A stretch of 64,000 nucleotides of DNA from Burhinus oedicnemus (lineage: Eukaryota; Chordata; Aves; Charadriiformes; Burhinidae). The position numbers and the translations under genes were made by a program. A model generated the notes under the pieces. It worked only from the letters and a program-made list of their open reading frames with translations. It was not told where the DNA came from and searched no databases. Numbering within the stretch: the first letter of the stretch is position 1; the number at the start of each line of letters is the position of its first letter. The stretch spans positions 1,119,701 to 1,183,700 of the forward strand of contig VFFE01007488.1 of assembly GCA_008921705.1 (NCBI GenBank). The letters run 5' to 3'. Shown here one piece after another: positions 51,976-64,000 of this stretch.

Positions 51976-54900
51976 ACAGGACTAAGTCAGAAACGGGTAA
52001 GCTAAGGGAGAGAAAAAAACCAAAACTCTAGAAGGTTTTAAAAAGGAGAAATCGCATCGTAGGCTGTAAAAAGGTACTTTAAGAAACCTACCTTTAATTA
52101 AGCTTTCAGAAACCTACCTTCAAAAGGAAAAAGGTGTATGGAAACACCTTTTTTAAAAAAAACAAACAAACAACAAAACAAGTCAACCTTAAGTTTCTGC
52201 TAGATCACTTGGAATAGTCTTAATGCCTTTGAGAAACTGACCTATTTCTAAGATAAGTCCAAAAATAAGCCCCTCAACTTCTCAAGTTGAACCTTATGCA
52301 TTATATTTCATCAAGTACTCCTGAATCAAACATACCTGAAATTTCTAGACCATGCTCTGAGATTACACTGTTACAAAAAAAGCAAACAACTCCTCTTCAA
52401 AAACTGAATTATACCTACTGCTGGCATTTGTAATGGACCTCACCAGAATGCAACTCCAGAATAAATCAGAGTTCGGATAACACTAGACTCTAGTGGGTAC
52501 TCTAGAAAACAGCGCCTCTCTTCCCTTCCCACCTGCCCAGCTCTTACTCTCATCCCTGACTGCTGTCAAAGACTATCTTCCACTCCTTTCTGAAAAGTGC
52601 TCTGCCACTCTCCTCCAGGCACACAGCGTAAGTTGCTTCAGTATGACAACTCTACTGCAATTTTCTTCTCTTTTTGCAGGGCTCCAAGTTCATCATGAAT
52701 AAAATCGGGGGGGGGACACACCAAACAAAAAAACACTTACAAAACAGATAGGATACTGGGATAAAGAGGCATAAAAGGATAAACTGCACCAGGCAAACAA
52801 AACCAGTTCGTTGTTTTCCTTTTCCACAGCCATAACGTGGGACTGCAACTACGGGAAGTTCAGAAAGTTCTGGCCACACTGAGAAATGGTTGCTAAAGTC
52901 TTCTAAGAGTTATATTCCTCTGCCACACCAGGAAGAAAAGAAGCTCAGAAAAAGGAGGAAAATCAGTCGCCCTACTCAGACCAAGTCACAGCAGACTGGG
53001 ACATTAAAAAGAAGCGTAAAGCACTGATTTTCTGCATTTGTTGGTTTCTAGCCTCCCTAGCAGGTAGCTTAATCTAGTGTTAATCTAGCGTTTCTTCTTT
53101 TCAACCCCGACATTTATTTTTTCTCTTTAATTAGGTAAGAAATGGTCTTAATTAAATAAGAAAACAGGGGAAAGCCCCTAGCTAGAGCCAATATAAGCAA
53201 AATTCCTAAAGGATATATTTAGGATCAGGATAACTGGAAGGCAAATTCAGCTCTGTAACAGAAGCCCTGTCACTTCTTCAACTGCCAAGAAACTGCTTCT
53301 CTTGTAACATGTTTTCTGTGTTAAAACTGTTTCCTGTAGAGGCTGAAAAAACTGGGTTGTAAATAGTGCAAAATATTAATAGTTATCTGGAAACTAATGG
53401 GTTCATCTTTTTTTTTTTTTACCATCATTCCATAACAGCCTCTGTATCATGTTGGTTGAACATCATGAAAATCCACTGTCCCAGTTAGAGGCATACCAGC
53501 AGCATCATCGCGGTCCAAGGGTCAACTAGAGACAGATAACGCATCTGGGGCTAGACACCCATATAGTGGAGCTAGAGCAACACAATTTTGGCGAGTACCT
53601 GCCTGTGATTATTTTGCATTTATAACAATCTTCCTCATCGACACAGACACTGTCAGGAACTAGCTTTCCGAGAAGGAGCAAAACAAGCAAAAATGCACCA
53701 GCAGCAAGTGATTTAAAGCATTAGAAAACAGCTTTCTTCAGTAGTTAAAATAAAAATTTAACTGAATTTTAACTTTTTTTAAAAAAATTCGAATCAATCA
53801 CCATAACAAACTACTAGCTATAAGTGGAAATTTTCATTATTGATTGAAAACACTTAATAGTTACATAATAAATTAGACAAAACAGTAGACTGAAGGTCAC
53901 AGCCCCTGAATTACTTGAGAGAACAATGTGATTGGAAACCATGCATTCACACACATGCCTACATTCACACCAGCTCTTTTGTATAATGTAACTGATTCCC
54001 AAGTATCATTTTACAATTCTGATTAGGTCTTACAAAAATCTTGTTTATTAAATTGCTTTCTTTAGGCATGCATAGCTGCTAATTTGTTTCCAACTAAATC
54101 ATGTATCATCTGAAAAAGATTACATTGCAACAGCAAAACAACACTCCTGGGATTATGCTTCATCTGGATTTTAGAATTAAAAGGACAAATATTACAGGAG
54201 TTGTAAATTTCCCTTCAAACATGGTGGTGGTGGGAACACCCTGCAACAGAGTAATTCCAAACAGAACTATTAGTGTATTTAGCATGTAGCAGCCATACTA
54301 AGAAACACACATAGCAAGTCAAAAACTCAAAGTATTAAGTGGTTTGTTCAACTTTAAACTTTAATTTCTACAAGAAAACAAAATACTGCTCTTTAGATCA
54401 ACATATCTATTTATACAAACATGTTTTGTAAGCAAAATAAATAACGGTAGCAAAAAAATTAAAAGCTCCACTGATTTAAAACCATTATCACCTCTAATAC
54501 TCACAGGTTTTAAACAAAAATTTGCAGGTATTTGGGAATGACTCCCAAAGAACTCCACAAAACAGACCTCCAAAAACAATCTGGATATTAATATATAAAG
54601 TTTCCTATGGCTTACTCGGGGAAAAAATTCTGACCTGGGTTTAAACCAGGTCAAATTCTGGTTTAACCCTAGTGCCTTCAGCTACTTCTCACTCAAAACA
54701 GGCAAAAATTGTAAAGTCTTCACCGCTCTTTTCTCAATCACTCCAAAAGGGACAAATTCTTCCACCGCACTGGAAGACTATGAAATAAACCTAGAGCATC
54801 TCAGCACAAAGAAACACACACGTAACACATGCACATGGATAAGAGCAGTATTAGGGAAGCAGAATTAATCATGGGTATGAAAAAAATTATCTGCAAAAAA

Positions 54901-56534
54901 TTATACTGGATGTTCAGAATTACGTGCATGGTTTTAGTATAGCTACTATCCAGAACTTCCAGTTTCTATACAAAGGCGGCATGTGTTTTCAATATACGAT
55001 CATAATCTTCTTTTAATATCACACTATTTAAAATTAAATTAAAAATCAACATGTGAGACATATCTGGCTTGAGAAATATGAAAGCAAGAAAACTGATCCA
55101 CTTCTTCAGTATTTCTCATCCAAAAAAACCCATCACTTAACAGGAAATCTGACTATGCCACATTCATAGAATTTCCTCCCCTCTCCCACAGCAGAAACCA
55201 TTATTTTCAAATTCCGTCTGCCTGAAAACTCTTGGCTTCCTTCCATTTCTATGCCCACCTCTTATTTCCCAGTCCTTAAGAGAGCCCACATCAGCCATCA
55301 TGTGAAAACACCAACACAGCTTTCCTAAAAGCACTTAAAAGCAACTCCTTTATTTGTTAGAGAGGATATTCAGGATTAATGAGCCCCCTTTGGGCATAAC
55401 CCAAAATAAAGTATTCCCAACTTCCTAAAATTACCAAATCTAGAACAGAATTAAAATTAACGATCAGATTAAATAGGATGAAAGAGAATGAAATGACTGC
55501 CTTCATAAACACTGAAGCAGTACAGGTATGAAGACTCTTTCCTGTATGTCTGAGTAAGCTGTTTCTGAGGGCAAGAGCAATCTGAGTATATTTACATCTA
55601 ATCTTTCTCCCTTCTCCAAGGCTGCAACTTACAGCAGTCTCTTCCTGCAGCTGATGAGGGCTGAAGACAGTTCATTCTGTCAAAATCACTTGGCCTAGTC
55701 AGAAGAGGTCATTTAGCAGCAAAGACAGATGTTTCTCAGCTGATATAACTAAAAGGCAAAATAGAGCAAACAAGCCCAAAGAGTCATTTTAGCAACAGGG
55801 TATCTGCAATTCCAATTTCACATATTGTTCAATTTAGAAAGATGTTATTCATCCGACACTCATTTGCAAACTTCAATTTAGGATTAAAGAACTGCAGATA
55901 TCATGTGTAAATTCTGAGATGTACATTCTATTTATTCTTTAAAGAAAAAAGATCTTTTCTTAAAGCCACATTATTCACTTCGTATCTAACCTGGCATTTC
56001 CACTAAACCCAGCTCTTCTGCCAAGTACTATGATTTCTAGAATACGTTCTTCCCCTTCTCCCTTTACACTCCTACCCCTAGGGTTTTTTTTGCTCAGCTC
56101 TTTCACACAGAAAAACTGAATCAAAAAAGGAAAACTGAAACTGATTATACACCAGAAATACTGTCAAGGACGAAAAGGAAATGCTACACATTTTTAAACT
56201 AAACTGCTCAATGCCCCAGAAGATGAAACACTGGTTACAAAGCTAACACAGAAAAAGAATCATTTCAGGAAAAAATACACTTGGAACAACAGACTACCGT
56301 TTAAAATTAGAAATGGACATTACACTCAGAACTACGCAAACATCGTTAGGCTATTTTGACAGAAAGCACTGCTTCAAAAAATGAGAAACAACTCACATAC
56401 TTGAAATAATCCATGTATCTTCCCACACCTATTCTATGTCAAGTTCAGCTTGCACGAAGCTTGGGGGGGGGGGGGAAGTGTATTTATAAATAACTCCTTT
56501 TTGCTTGGTCTGTTACTACTACAGGACAGAGCAA
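51976..56534. other. Intron with no recognised genes
   Basis: AT-rich intron with A-rich and T-rich runs, a nine-G run at 52707-52715 and a 14-bp T run near 53409. No transposon or exon is recognised. Confidence 0.55.
56463..56475 (+). repeat. 13-bp G homopolymer
   Basis: Thirteen G residues after GAAGCTT; homopolymer length may be uncertain. Confidence 0.88.
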
Positions 56535-56640
56535 CATCTGTCACGAATGGTTTAGGTCTGTCTTATCCTGCCTCAGAGCAGGGGGATGGATTAAGTGACC
56601 TCTTGATGCTCCTTCCAGCCTTGCTCTTCTATGATTTGGA
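56535..56640 (+). mobile_element. Old CR1-type 3' UTR fragment
   Basis: Seen: a short segment with the CR1 3' end pattern: GGTTTAGGTCTGTC, then a GCAGGGGGATGGATTAAGTG block, GACCTCTTGATG, CCTTCCAGCC and a TTCTATGATT terminus near 56627-56636. Known: GGGGG-TGGA-TAGATGACCTC-GGTCCCTTCCAGCC-TTCTATGATT is a common end of amniote CR1 subfamilies (CR1-L-like). It is too short and diverged to assign to a subfamily and carries no coding sequence. Confidence 0.7.
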
Positions 56641-57693
56641 GGTTATTACATCATGTCCATTTTATTTTAAGACTTCTCCTGTTCCTGCAATTTGCTTTTC
56701 ATTTGAAGTCATAATCCTCAATTTCTGGCACAATGAGAAAACATGGACATTACAAACACTACAAAAATACTAGAAATATTGATAAAAGGACTGGAAAAAA
56801 GGTATGTTTTCAAACCAGTCATTTTGTAAGAAGTAGAAAAGATACATTAGAAAAACTGTTTCTCAGGAATTTATGTTGATATTTGCAGAAACTGCTAAAA
56901 TACTGTAAATAAATGTTTACATTTTTGTGGCGGTGCAAAGGTAACGATGTACGTGATGTATTCTAAGCAGCAAAGGAGGTATGGGCAGAAGAGAACCAGA
57001 GAAGATGGCCAACATCAAAGCACCATCCATGTACACACCTCTCTCTAGGTACCCACTTCTGACTGAACCAGGCAAGAGAGATCACCCCTACCACATGTAT
57101 CTTCTACACATCATCATCCTCTGACTGCATCACACACCAGAAGAGCACCAGCACTCTCCCCTCCCTCTGCATCCAATTTGAGTTGCTCCTTGTACAACTC
57201 ATGCCTAGCAAGTCAATTATGGCCCAAACTGTCTTGTGTGAAGATCAATAAATATCAGCAATTCTCCAAACAATTAACATTTTTGGAAGCATTTTTTTCA
57301 ACTTCATCAAGGAAGCGTCTTTCTGTGATCCACAGAGATACATGCAATTAGAGTCGCAACACAACAAAATTTGAGGAATAATGAGAAACAGGAGACAAGA
57401 AGTATCCAACACAGACTTCATTAGGCAGCCACACACTATTCCACCTGTTGTGTTGTACACTGTATACTTGTAAAACCATGGGGTGGGGGGAGATATATCC
57501 AAGCACCTAGGAACATGAATTTTGATCACTTTTTATATCCTATTGTTATCCACAGCCCAGGAAGCTGTTAATTGGCCTAAGTAATTGGTTTAAATATCCA
57601 AGTCCCATTATAAAAATATACTATGAAAATGCTTAGACACTTACCACAACCAAGAAATTCTTAACTAAAGTTCAAAGCTGAAAAGGCACTAGG

Positions 57694-57939
57694 GACTTGT
57701 CTACACTGAAGGAAAAAAATGCATAATTATATCAATATAACTAGCTCAGTGTGGAAACTTACTCCAGTATAAGAGTACCCTTTCCCACTTAAGCTTACGT
57801 GCTTTGGAAGCAAAGAAGATAAACCATGAAAACTCTTATTCTGGTATAAGAGTGTCTCCATAGGGAGTTATATTGGTATAATTATAGCATATAATTACAG
57901 CACATAGTTGTACCATTAAATTTCCTTGTGTAGACAAGT
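57694..57939. mobile_element. MITE / non-autonomous DNA transposon with 12-bp perfect terminal inverted repeats
   Basis: Seen: ACTTGTCTACAC at 57695-57706 and its exact reverse complement GTGTAGACAAGT at 57928-57939 bound a 245-bp AT-rich segment. The hexamer ACTAGG sits next to both ends (57688-57693 and 57940-57945), a candidate target-site duplication (one extra G on the left). Internally, TCTGGTATAAGAGTG-like and ATTGGTATAATTATAG-like strings recur in opposite orientations. Known: short elements with GTCTACAC termini and GGTATA-rich interiors are frequent in turtle, crocodilian and bird DNA. There is no ORF, so it would have needed a transposase from elsewhere. The superfamily (hAT or other) cannot be decided here. 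Confidence 0.75.
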
Positions 57940-59039
57940 ACTAGGTGCCCAGTCCACATACATTTTCTAGCAAAACAAATGGTTATCAAATTCCAATAGA
58001 GGCACATAAAATACTCAGCTTTTATTTTTGTTTGATGAACCTTCTTCATTTTAAAGTGATGAATTACTTCAATTAATCTTCCTTGCAAATGCTTTTCTCT
58101 CTGCTATCCTATATGGTAATAGATTACTCTTCTGGTGGAGACATCATAAACTAACACTTTGAGAACGGCTGCGATATCTCCCACACTGATTTAGGCTCTC
58201 ATCATATAAAGCAAGTGGTGAGAAATCAGGTACAAGGAAGGAATAAGGTGCTGTTTACACATTTGACTGTTAGACTCACACCTTTTATAGTACATCCCCA
58301 GCTACTTTAAACAGTCAAGTGCTTCAATAATTTAGGCTCTACCCTTCTGACAATTTCATTCTCACCTCATTTGCTATAAAAGTTAAAACATTTCAGTGAA
58401 CCTTGAGGAAGCCAGGCTTCCTCCTTCTTCCCTGGTACACACTGGGGGGAAAAAAGTACATCTAAGAACAATGCCACTAGTTGAACTTCAAACTATAAGA
58501 GAGAACCATAAAAAAATACACAAACTATAAAACTACAAAAGACACTTCAGAATCTTCTGAAAACAAGCAACTTTTCAGAGGATACTGAGCTCAGAAACCC
58601 AAGCTTAAGCCAAATAAATTGTCCCTGTTTGTGAGAAAGATCCCTTAACAAGGGAGCAAACAAAAATACTGGTTATGCCAATCTCAAAAAAGTAGAAAGC
58701 ACTGACATCCTGCCAAAGATGTCAGCAAAATTATTCATAGGAATAATACTTCAATTTGGGCATTTTAAACACTCTACTAAGAAAGGCTGAGTGACCTTAG
58801 AGATAATTAATGATTATGGTAACCATTTTGCAGGACACATAGGTAAATCCCTTTTGCAAAATGTGTTTTTTCCACTTTAATCATTTTGTAAAACACTGCA
58901 TTGCCAAAACGAGCCCTTTGCAGGGTAGGCATCCCTGTGTTTTCTTTTGTACTTCTGACCAATTTCATCCCTCGGCATTACACCAGGTTTCGTCGCTTTG
59001 GTTTTGGAATACATCCCCAGCACCCCAAACATGCCTTGA

Positions 59040-59320
59040 TTGCTCCCACAGACAACAGCTCCCTTGGTGGCAGAGATCCCTCGACCGGGCTGCCCCTTCC
59101 TTCCTCCCCATGCCCAGCACAGCCCCTCAGCCCTGCCAAAGCGCTCACCGGGCTTGCTGCCCTGCCTGATGCCCCACAGACAGACTGAGTGACCGGGGGC
59201 GGGAGGGCTGCCGAGCCACAGGGAGCACCAGCACTGGGCGAGGAGGACCACCACGGCAGCTTCTTCCCAGAGATGCCCTCTCAGCCACGGCTGAAGTGCC
59301 AGCAACAGGCGAAGAGTTTT
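59040..59320. promoter_or_regulatory. GC-rich pocket in the upstream ARID1B intron
   Basis: A locally GC-rich block, with GGGGGCGGGAGGG at 59195-59207 (a GC-box/Sp1-like sequence) and about a dozen CpGs, stands out from AT-rich intron. On the minus strand CCCG followed by GTGAGC (GT at 59148-59147) resembles a splice donor. The 148-codon minus-strand frame over it (58877-59323) has no recognisable domain. It could be an enhancer or an unannotated non-coding exon; support is weak. Confidence 0.28.
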
Positions 59321-59419
59321 CAATGGACTGTGAAGCAGCCTCTACGCAACAAAACTGCTGCCCTATTTCCAAATCAACAGCTTGCATCTCTGCACAGAAA
59401 TTGCATACCTAAGCATTAA

Positions 59420-62400
59420 GGTCAACTGATCTGGAAATTCATCCTGGTATTTTCAAATTTCCCAGTATGCCTCATCTCTGCAAATATGCTTGAAAAGAAA
59501 CACTGACAGTTCTTACACACAAAAATTTAACGTATCAAAAGAAAAGCAACAGCAGGAAAAACTATGAATAGGTACTATAAAAAAGGACAACAAAAAAGAA
59601 ATGTATCAAGCTTAACAGAAAATAAGTATTAAAACCATTATTTCTAATGGGTTAGCAAGATAATGAGAAGGAAGGTTAGTCCAGAACTCCAAATGAAGTC
59701 TGGAATCATTTGCCTGTATGATTTGAAAACACTATAAATAGTGAAAGGAATTAATTTCACCTGCCCTTTGACATAAACACCTGAGCTTATCAGCTTAGAC
59801 CTTCTTTACAGCAAGGGGAAAAACATGTAACTTTAGGAGCATGATTCATTACACCTGCAGTACATGTCTACTTTAGGATGAGATGATTCACACCAAGAAA
59901 TGACTATTTCTTTATACCACAGAGAAGAAAAGCCCCCATGAAAAGATCAGGTATAAATGCCTACAATACGTACGGTTAGATGAGTCCCACCCTTGAAATC
60001 TAGTATTTCAAAGATACCAAAGGCTTCTTTGGCTACTGCCATCAGTGCATTCTGTGTAATTATCATCTTGGGGAAAAAAAAAAAAAGAAAGAAATCTTTT
60101 ACTCTCTGCCTCAGCTTCTTTCCTTTTTAAGAGGGGGGTAACAATGACCCCTGCTCCAAGGGGAGAAAAGTAAATATCTGTCAATATTTACAGAGCAATT
60201 TTACACTCAAGATATGGTCTCCTGATGAGTTTAAGCTGATGCAAGCTTGTACCATCACCAAAAGGGGCTGTCCTGCCCTGACCCCCACCCTCAGCTGAAC
60301 TTGCCACACTCTCCCTTGCCTTACTTCTGTGCTGGACAGATTGTGCTGCAAGTCAGATCAGCTCAATGACCTGGCTGAAAGCTAACCACTCACAGGTTTT
60401 GTTTGGCAGGATTAGTTTTCAGACAAATCAGTGAGCTGATGCGACTCACCTTATGACACAAGAGAAGCAGCAGGGAGCTAATAAAAGGGTGGGACTGGTC
60501 TTTTCAGCAGAAGTGAAGTCTTAGATCAGCTTCAGAGGACTGTTAGACTCATCCTGTGGTGTAAGATCTTTTAGCAACACAAAACTCGATAAAACAGTGC
60601 CCAAGGAGTGTAACAAAAGGCTTCGGAACGCAGAGGTAAACAAATTAGGTTTTCAACTTCTCTTCAGTTTTCCCCAAATAAATTCTGGCTTGGTATCTAC
60701 ACAAAAGGCACACATGCATTTAGTTCAACACATCTTCCTATACATTTATGGGTTACAATCTTTCTCCTGCTAATTTGCTCTTTGTTTCAGCCCCTGATCC
60801 TCAAAAGCCAAGAATAAAAAGCTAGCTTTTTAAAGAATATCCACTTGGATCTTCTGATGAATGTCTAAAGACTGAACTTGATTTAAAAAAAAATTCCCTG
60901 ATTACTCCCAAGCATTAATCTAAAAATGACAGCTAAAACATGTAACTGAATGCTCAGTATCAGATAGAAGTTTGGAAAAAAACCTAAGAATTAAAAAAAA
61001 AAAAAGTCATATTCATTGTCTCCTTCAGTCTACAGCAGGATATATAACCCCACTTCTGGTGAGAAAAACTACATTTCTACCTATTCCTGACACCCTGGCT
61101 GAGACAACTTGCTTAACTAAGACAGACAACCATATGTCAGCTCAAGGACTTCAAGAAAGTAAAAATGTCATCAGAAATTGTAATTATTTGAACCTTCTGT
61201 TATGATGTCATGACCAGCTGTAGCCTGTAACAAAAAGCACCTACTTTCTTCCTCCATCTCTTCAAGGAAGACATCAACCCCAAGCACAGAAAAAATTTAA
61301 ACTGAACGTTAAAAAGCAGGAGTAGAGAGAAGGAACAAACAGGGTAAGTCAGATTCAGCTTCTTCAAATCTAAAAGACAAGTAACTATCACAGGTAAGTC
61401 TGAGATTTTTTTCAAGGAACAAGAATTGTTGCAAATAAACATCTAGGTCTTCTTAGGGGCAAAGCAGCAGAATTTGGAGACTACCATGCAAGAAGAAAAT
61501 GGCCTTTGTTTTTCTTTGAATTCCTAAGGTATTTTCCTAGAACAATGGAAACTTAACTTTTTAAACAGTCTTCATTCACTGTCTTAACTACACACCCCCC
61601 CCCCCAAAGAAAGTGTGACACAGTGGAATAACAACCAACTACCATTGGCAGCTTGCTTCCCTCTACACCACCAATCTTCTGAGGAGAATTAAAAGGAAAA
61701 GAAACCTATGACGTGAAATATCAGGTACTATAAAATTGCACAGACTGCATCTAGCACATCACATTGCTTAATATAAACAATTACACGTAAAGTGTTTCCT
61801 CTCCTCAGTTCCTGTCTGTTCTACGCTTTCCACATACACAGCAACACCACACTTCAATTTTCACACTGACATCTTTTCAAGTATCTTTTGGGCAAATACA
61901 GAAAGAGAGGTTTTTAATTACAGCTGCCATGCCAGGCAAAAAGTAAAGAAACTGTGCAAATCACATTTACATTCCAGCTTGGTTTTGTTTGTTTCCCTCT
62001 TTTCTCTTCTTTTCCTTAAGTCTGCTATTACTTAGAGAATCAGCAATAGAGGAACGTGAAAAAAACCTGGCACTACTACTCACAGATAAATACCTGTATG
62101 ATTCCTCCTAATACACTGCCAAGTCTTGCCAGGGTCTGGGGGCTTGCTTGGTTGGTTTTTTGATGGCTTTTTTTTAAAAAACAAAAAGAAAAACCAAACA
62201 AAAAAAAAAACCCACAACTTGACCTTGGGTCACAAGAAGAGCCTACACAGGAAGCTGGCTAGTGAAGGCACTTTCCCTGCTGTCACTCCTTCCCCAACAA
62301 CTTTTGTGGACAGATTCCTTGGAGGACAGAGAGGAGCAAATGCAAGTCAGAGGGAGGGATGGGCACCAGGGTCACTCAAGGGCTATTTTCTCCCTGGATA

Positions 62401-63779
62401 CACGGTCACACTACTCACCCTTGCGCAACTGTAAAATGACGTTAAGACAATAAGGATGGCTTTTCCATAACTCCAATGACTTGGAAAGTGAGAAAGATAG
62501 GAATTAGGAGGTAAGATATAAAGAAGGAAAAAGTAGTATCACAAGCCGAAAGAGCAAAAAATACGATGTTTGGATAAAAGAAAGAAGCCTAACTTTGGGA
62601 AGGAAAGAAGTGAGACAGAAGCAAATAATCCACAAATAAATTTCTCACTCCCTGCAGGGGAAAATGTAGAGGAAAAGCCTTGAGCAACCATATTCCACAA
62701 CAGAGCTGACCCGCAACAGCGTTAGTATCTCCAGAAAAAGTAGAGAAACACATCTACAATTCTGCCAAGCACACTCTAGCAAAGCAACAGCTCACTCAGG
62801 CCCTCCCTGACCCTGCTCCTAATAAAGTGTGCTGTTTTTACTATTATTATTAAAATGAGCTGTGAAGAACTAAGAGGAGGAATGGGGGGCTATGCAAAGT
62901 CTTCCTGGGGCAGGCAATCCCTCTCCACCACTTGTTCACTAAGTGCCACATTCGGCAAGTTCCTTGTGAATAACTGAATCCCTAAATGCTACCCCAATAT
63001 ATGAGACAAGAAAACCTAGAACTTCTTGAGGGTCTCAGTTCATCCAAGAGAACATTCCCATTGCTACCAGCATTCACGCATAAAGCTCTTGAAAGCTTAG
63101 GCTGCAGCAGCCCTCAGATCCCTGGCTAATTCTTGGAAAAATCTTTTTCTTTATTTTTAATGTTGGCAACTACGCCAACACATTGAGCACTTCAAGACGA
63201 CACTTCAGAAACGCAAGACAGTTTGCTTCGGCTGCTGCCCAATCAGCCCCTCCTCTTTAAAGGAAGAGCTCAATGAAGTTGGAAACTTTTCTTCTGAATG
63301 ATTTTAAATGTGTTTTTTTCATTGTGGTTGGATCTCAGTTAGTGTAATTGCTATTTATATCAAAACATTAAAAGGTCTGGTTATGGGGTTTAATAGGAAA
63401 GAAAATGTGTTTTTAATACTTAAAAAAACCCACAACAAAATACTTTGTAGCACTATTTTCCCTTGTATTTGCATACCACATGTTCAACAACAACAAAAGG
63501 AGCATTTTACAAACTTAAAAATCTCAAAAATATCACTGAAGTAGTAGCTCCTACAGTTTGTTAGCAGGAAAAATGCTTTCATGCCAGCTTGGGGGAACTA
63601 TCACAAGTGATGCGTGTTAGCTTCAGGATTTAAAAGAAAAAAATTTATATATCGTAAACCAAAATATAACATCCAAGACAAAAAAAAGACATTCTCTCTT
63701 TATTAGCAAAAATAGAATTTTAAATTTAAAAAAGTGTCACTTCAAGATAACCGCTAGAAATACTCTGCATAACATTGTT
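59420..63779. other. Intron with no recognised genes
   Basis: AT-rich sequence with A runs at 60071-60084 and 60990-61003, a T/A low-complexity tract at 62160-62210 and the C run at 61595-61605. No transposon, RNA gene or exon is recognised. Confidence 0.55.
61595..61605 (+). repeat. 11-bp C homopolymer
   Basis: Eleven C residues after CTACACA; homopolymer length may be uncertain. Confidence 0.86.
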
Positions 63780-64000
63780 TCGAAGATGCGAAGGTAGAGG
63801 GTCGCATGGGACAAAACCTGCTTCGCAAGGCAGCTACGTGACACGCGGCCGAGGACTGTAGTTCGAAATAAAGCATTCCCCAAACTTCCCCCTTTCCACT
63901 CGTGTCTCCCGCAACAGCTCACCTCCGGGGCCGCCTTCCCCCTCCCTCGGGCAGGAGAGGCAGCGGCTGCCTGCACCCCCCTGCCTGCACGCACCCACCC
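63780..64000. promoter_or_regulatory. CpG-island edge
   Basis: Within about 220 bases I count roughly 17 CpG dinucleotides (for example GACACGCGGCCGAGG near 63840-63855 and CTCCGGGGCCGCC near 63923-63935), against long stretches elsewhere in the window with almost none. CpG density rises towards 64000. Such islands normally mark promoters or first exons of housekeeping/chromatin genes; ARID1B is transcribed leftward away from this point. The island core lies beyond the window. Confidence 0.5.
63923..64000 (-). other. Candidate alternative or 5' exon end of ARID1B at a CpG-island edge (partial)
   Basis: Seen on the minus strand: GCGGCCCCGGAG is followed by GTGAGCTGTTG, a strong splice donor with GT at 63922-63921. 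Sequence from 63780 to 64000 has many CpGs while the rest of the window is CpG-poor. The open minus-strand frame through this block (ending in GRGKAAPE before the donor) does not look like the conserved 3' end of ARID1B coding exon 1, so if it is an exon it is more likely a non-coding or alternative first exon. It could also be intronic CpG-island sequence just downstream of exon 1. Direction and position, 23.7 kb upstream of exon 2 on the same strand, fit the gene. Confidence 0.3.

Larger units (their letters stand above)
40230..63922 (-). other. ARID1B: ARID1B intron upstream of exon 2
   Basis: Sequence right of the exon 2 acceptor is intronic on the minus strand. The large GC-rich first coding exon of ARID1B, whose 3' end should encode a serine/proline-rich tail ending near GRSQ, is not in the window. 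If the candidate donor at 63922/63921 is not used, this intron extends past 64000. It contains most of the young transposons of the window: the inverted CR1 pair, a MIR-like SINE relic, an old CR1 3' end and a MITE. Confidence 0.8.

Noticed and set aside
58877..59323. Minus-strand 148-codon open frame
   Set aside because: Stop-poor because of local GC-richness; no recognisable family. The block is kept only as a possible regulatory or exon candidate.
1..64000. CRISPR array, rRNA, tRNA cluster, phage or bacterial defence system
   Set aside because: The window is a vertebrate intron; no regularly spaced direct repeats with unique spacers, no cloverleaf I could support, and no prokaryotic genes.

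Overview
The window is vertebrate nuclear DNA, most likely from a bird. Evidence: AT-rich, CpG-poor sequence with no dense coding; a single small protein-coding exon with canonical splice signals; and CR1 LINE fragments of the avian type. There are no Alu, L1 or B1-type repeats of mammals. The species cannot be named from the sequence.

The only real coding sequence I can support is one exon on the minus strand at 40035-40229. It encodes 65 residues that I recognise as coding exon 2 of ARID1B, a subunit of the BAF (SWI/SNF) chromatin-remodelling complex. Everything to its left (1-40034) is the downstream intron, and most or all of what lies to its right (40230-64000) is the upstream intron. 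The right edge (about 63780-64000) becomes CpG-rich and holds a good minus-strand splice donor at 63922/63921, so the window may end just inside the ARID1B promoter / first-exon CpG island or an alternative first exon.

Layout: 1-266 plain intron; 267-985 old plus-strand CR1; 986-9400 AT-rich intron; 9500-10700 a CpG-rich pocket with G-runs and CNE-like sequence (candidate regulatory block); 10700-38500 long AT-rich intron with microsatellites, of which the GA tract at 15384-15493 is the most striking; 38535-38700 a CNE-like block; 40035-40229 ARID1B exon; 42640-43330 purine/GC-shifted segment of unknown origin; 43651-44395 (+) and 45600-47040 (-) two young CR1 copies of one subfamily forming an inverted pair, the second retaining much of the reverse transcriptase with frameshifts; 51000-51480 CNE-like sequence; 51765-51975 a MIR/CORE-SINE-like relic; 56535-56640 an old CR1 3' end; 57694-57939 a small DNA transposon (MITE) with perfect 12-bp inverted termini; 59040-59320 a GC-rich pocket; 63780-64000 CpG-island edge.

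There is no operon, CRISPR array, rRNA, recognisable tRNA or bacterial-type system here. I did not find a convincing undescribed biological system. The observations most worth checking are the CpG-island edge with its donor, the inverted CR1 pair, the MITE, and the regulatory-looking pockets inside the ARID1B introns.
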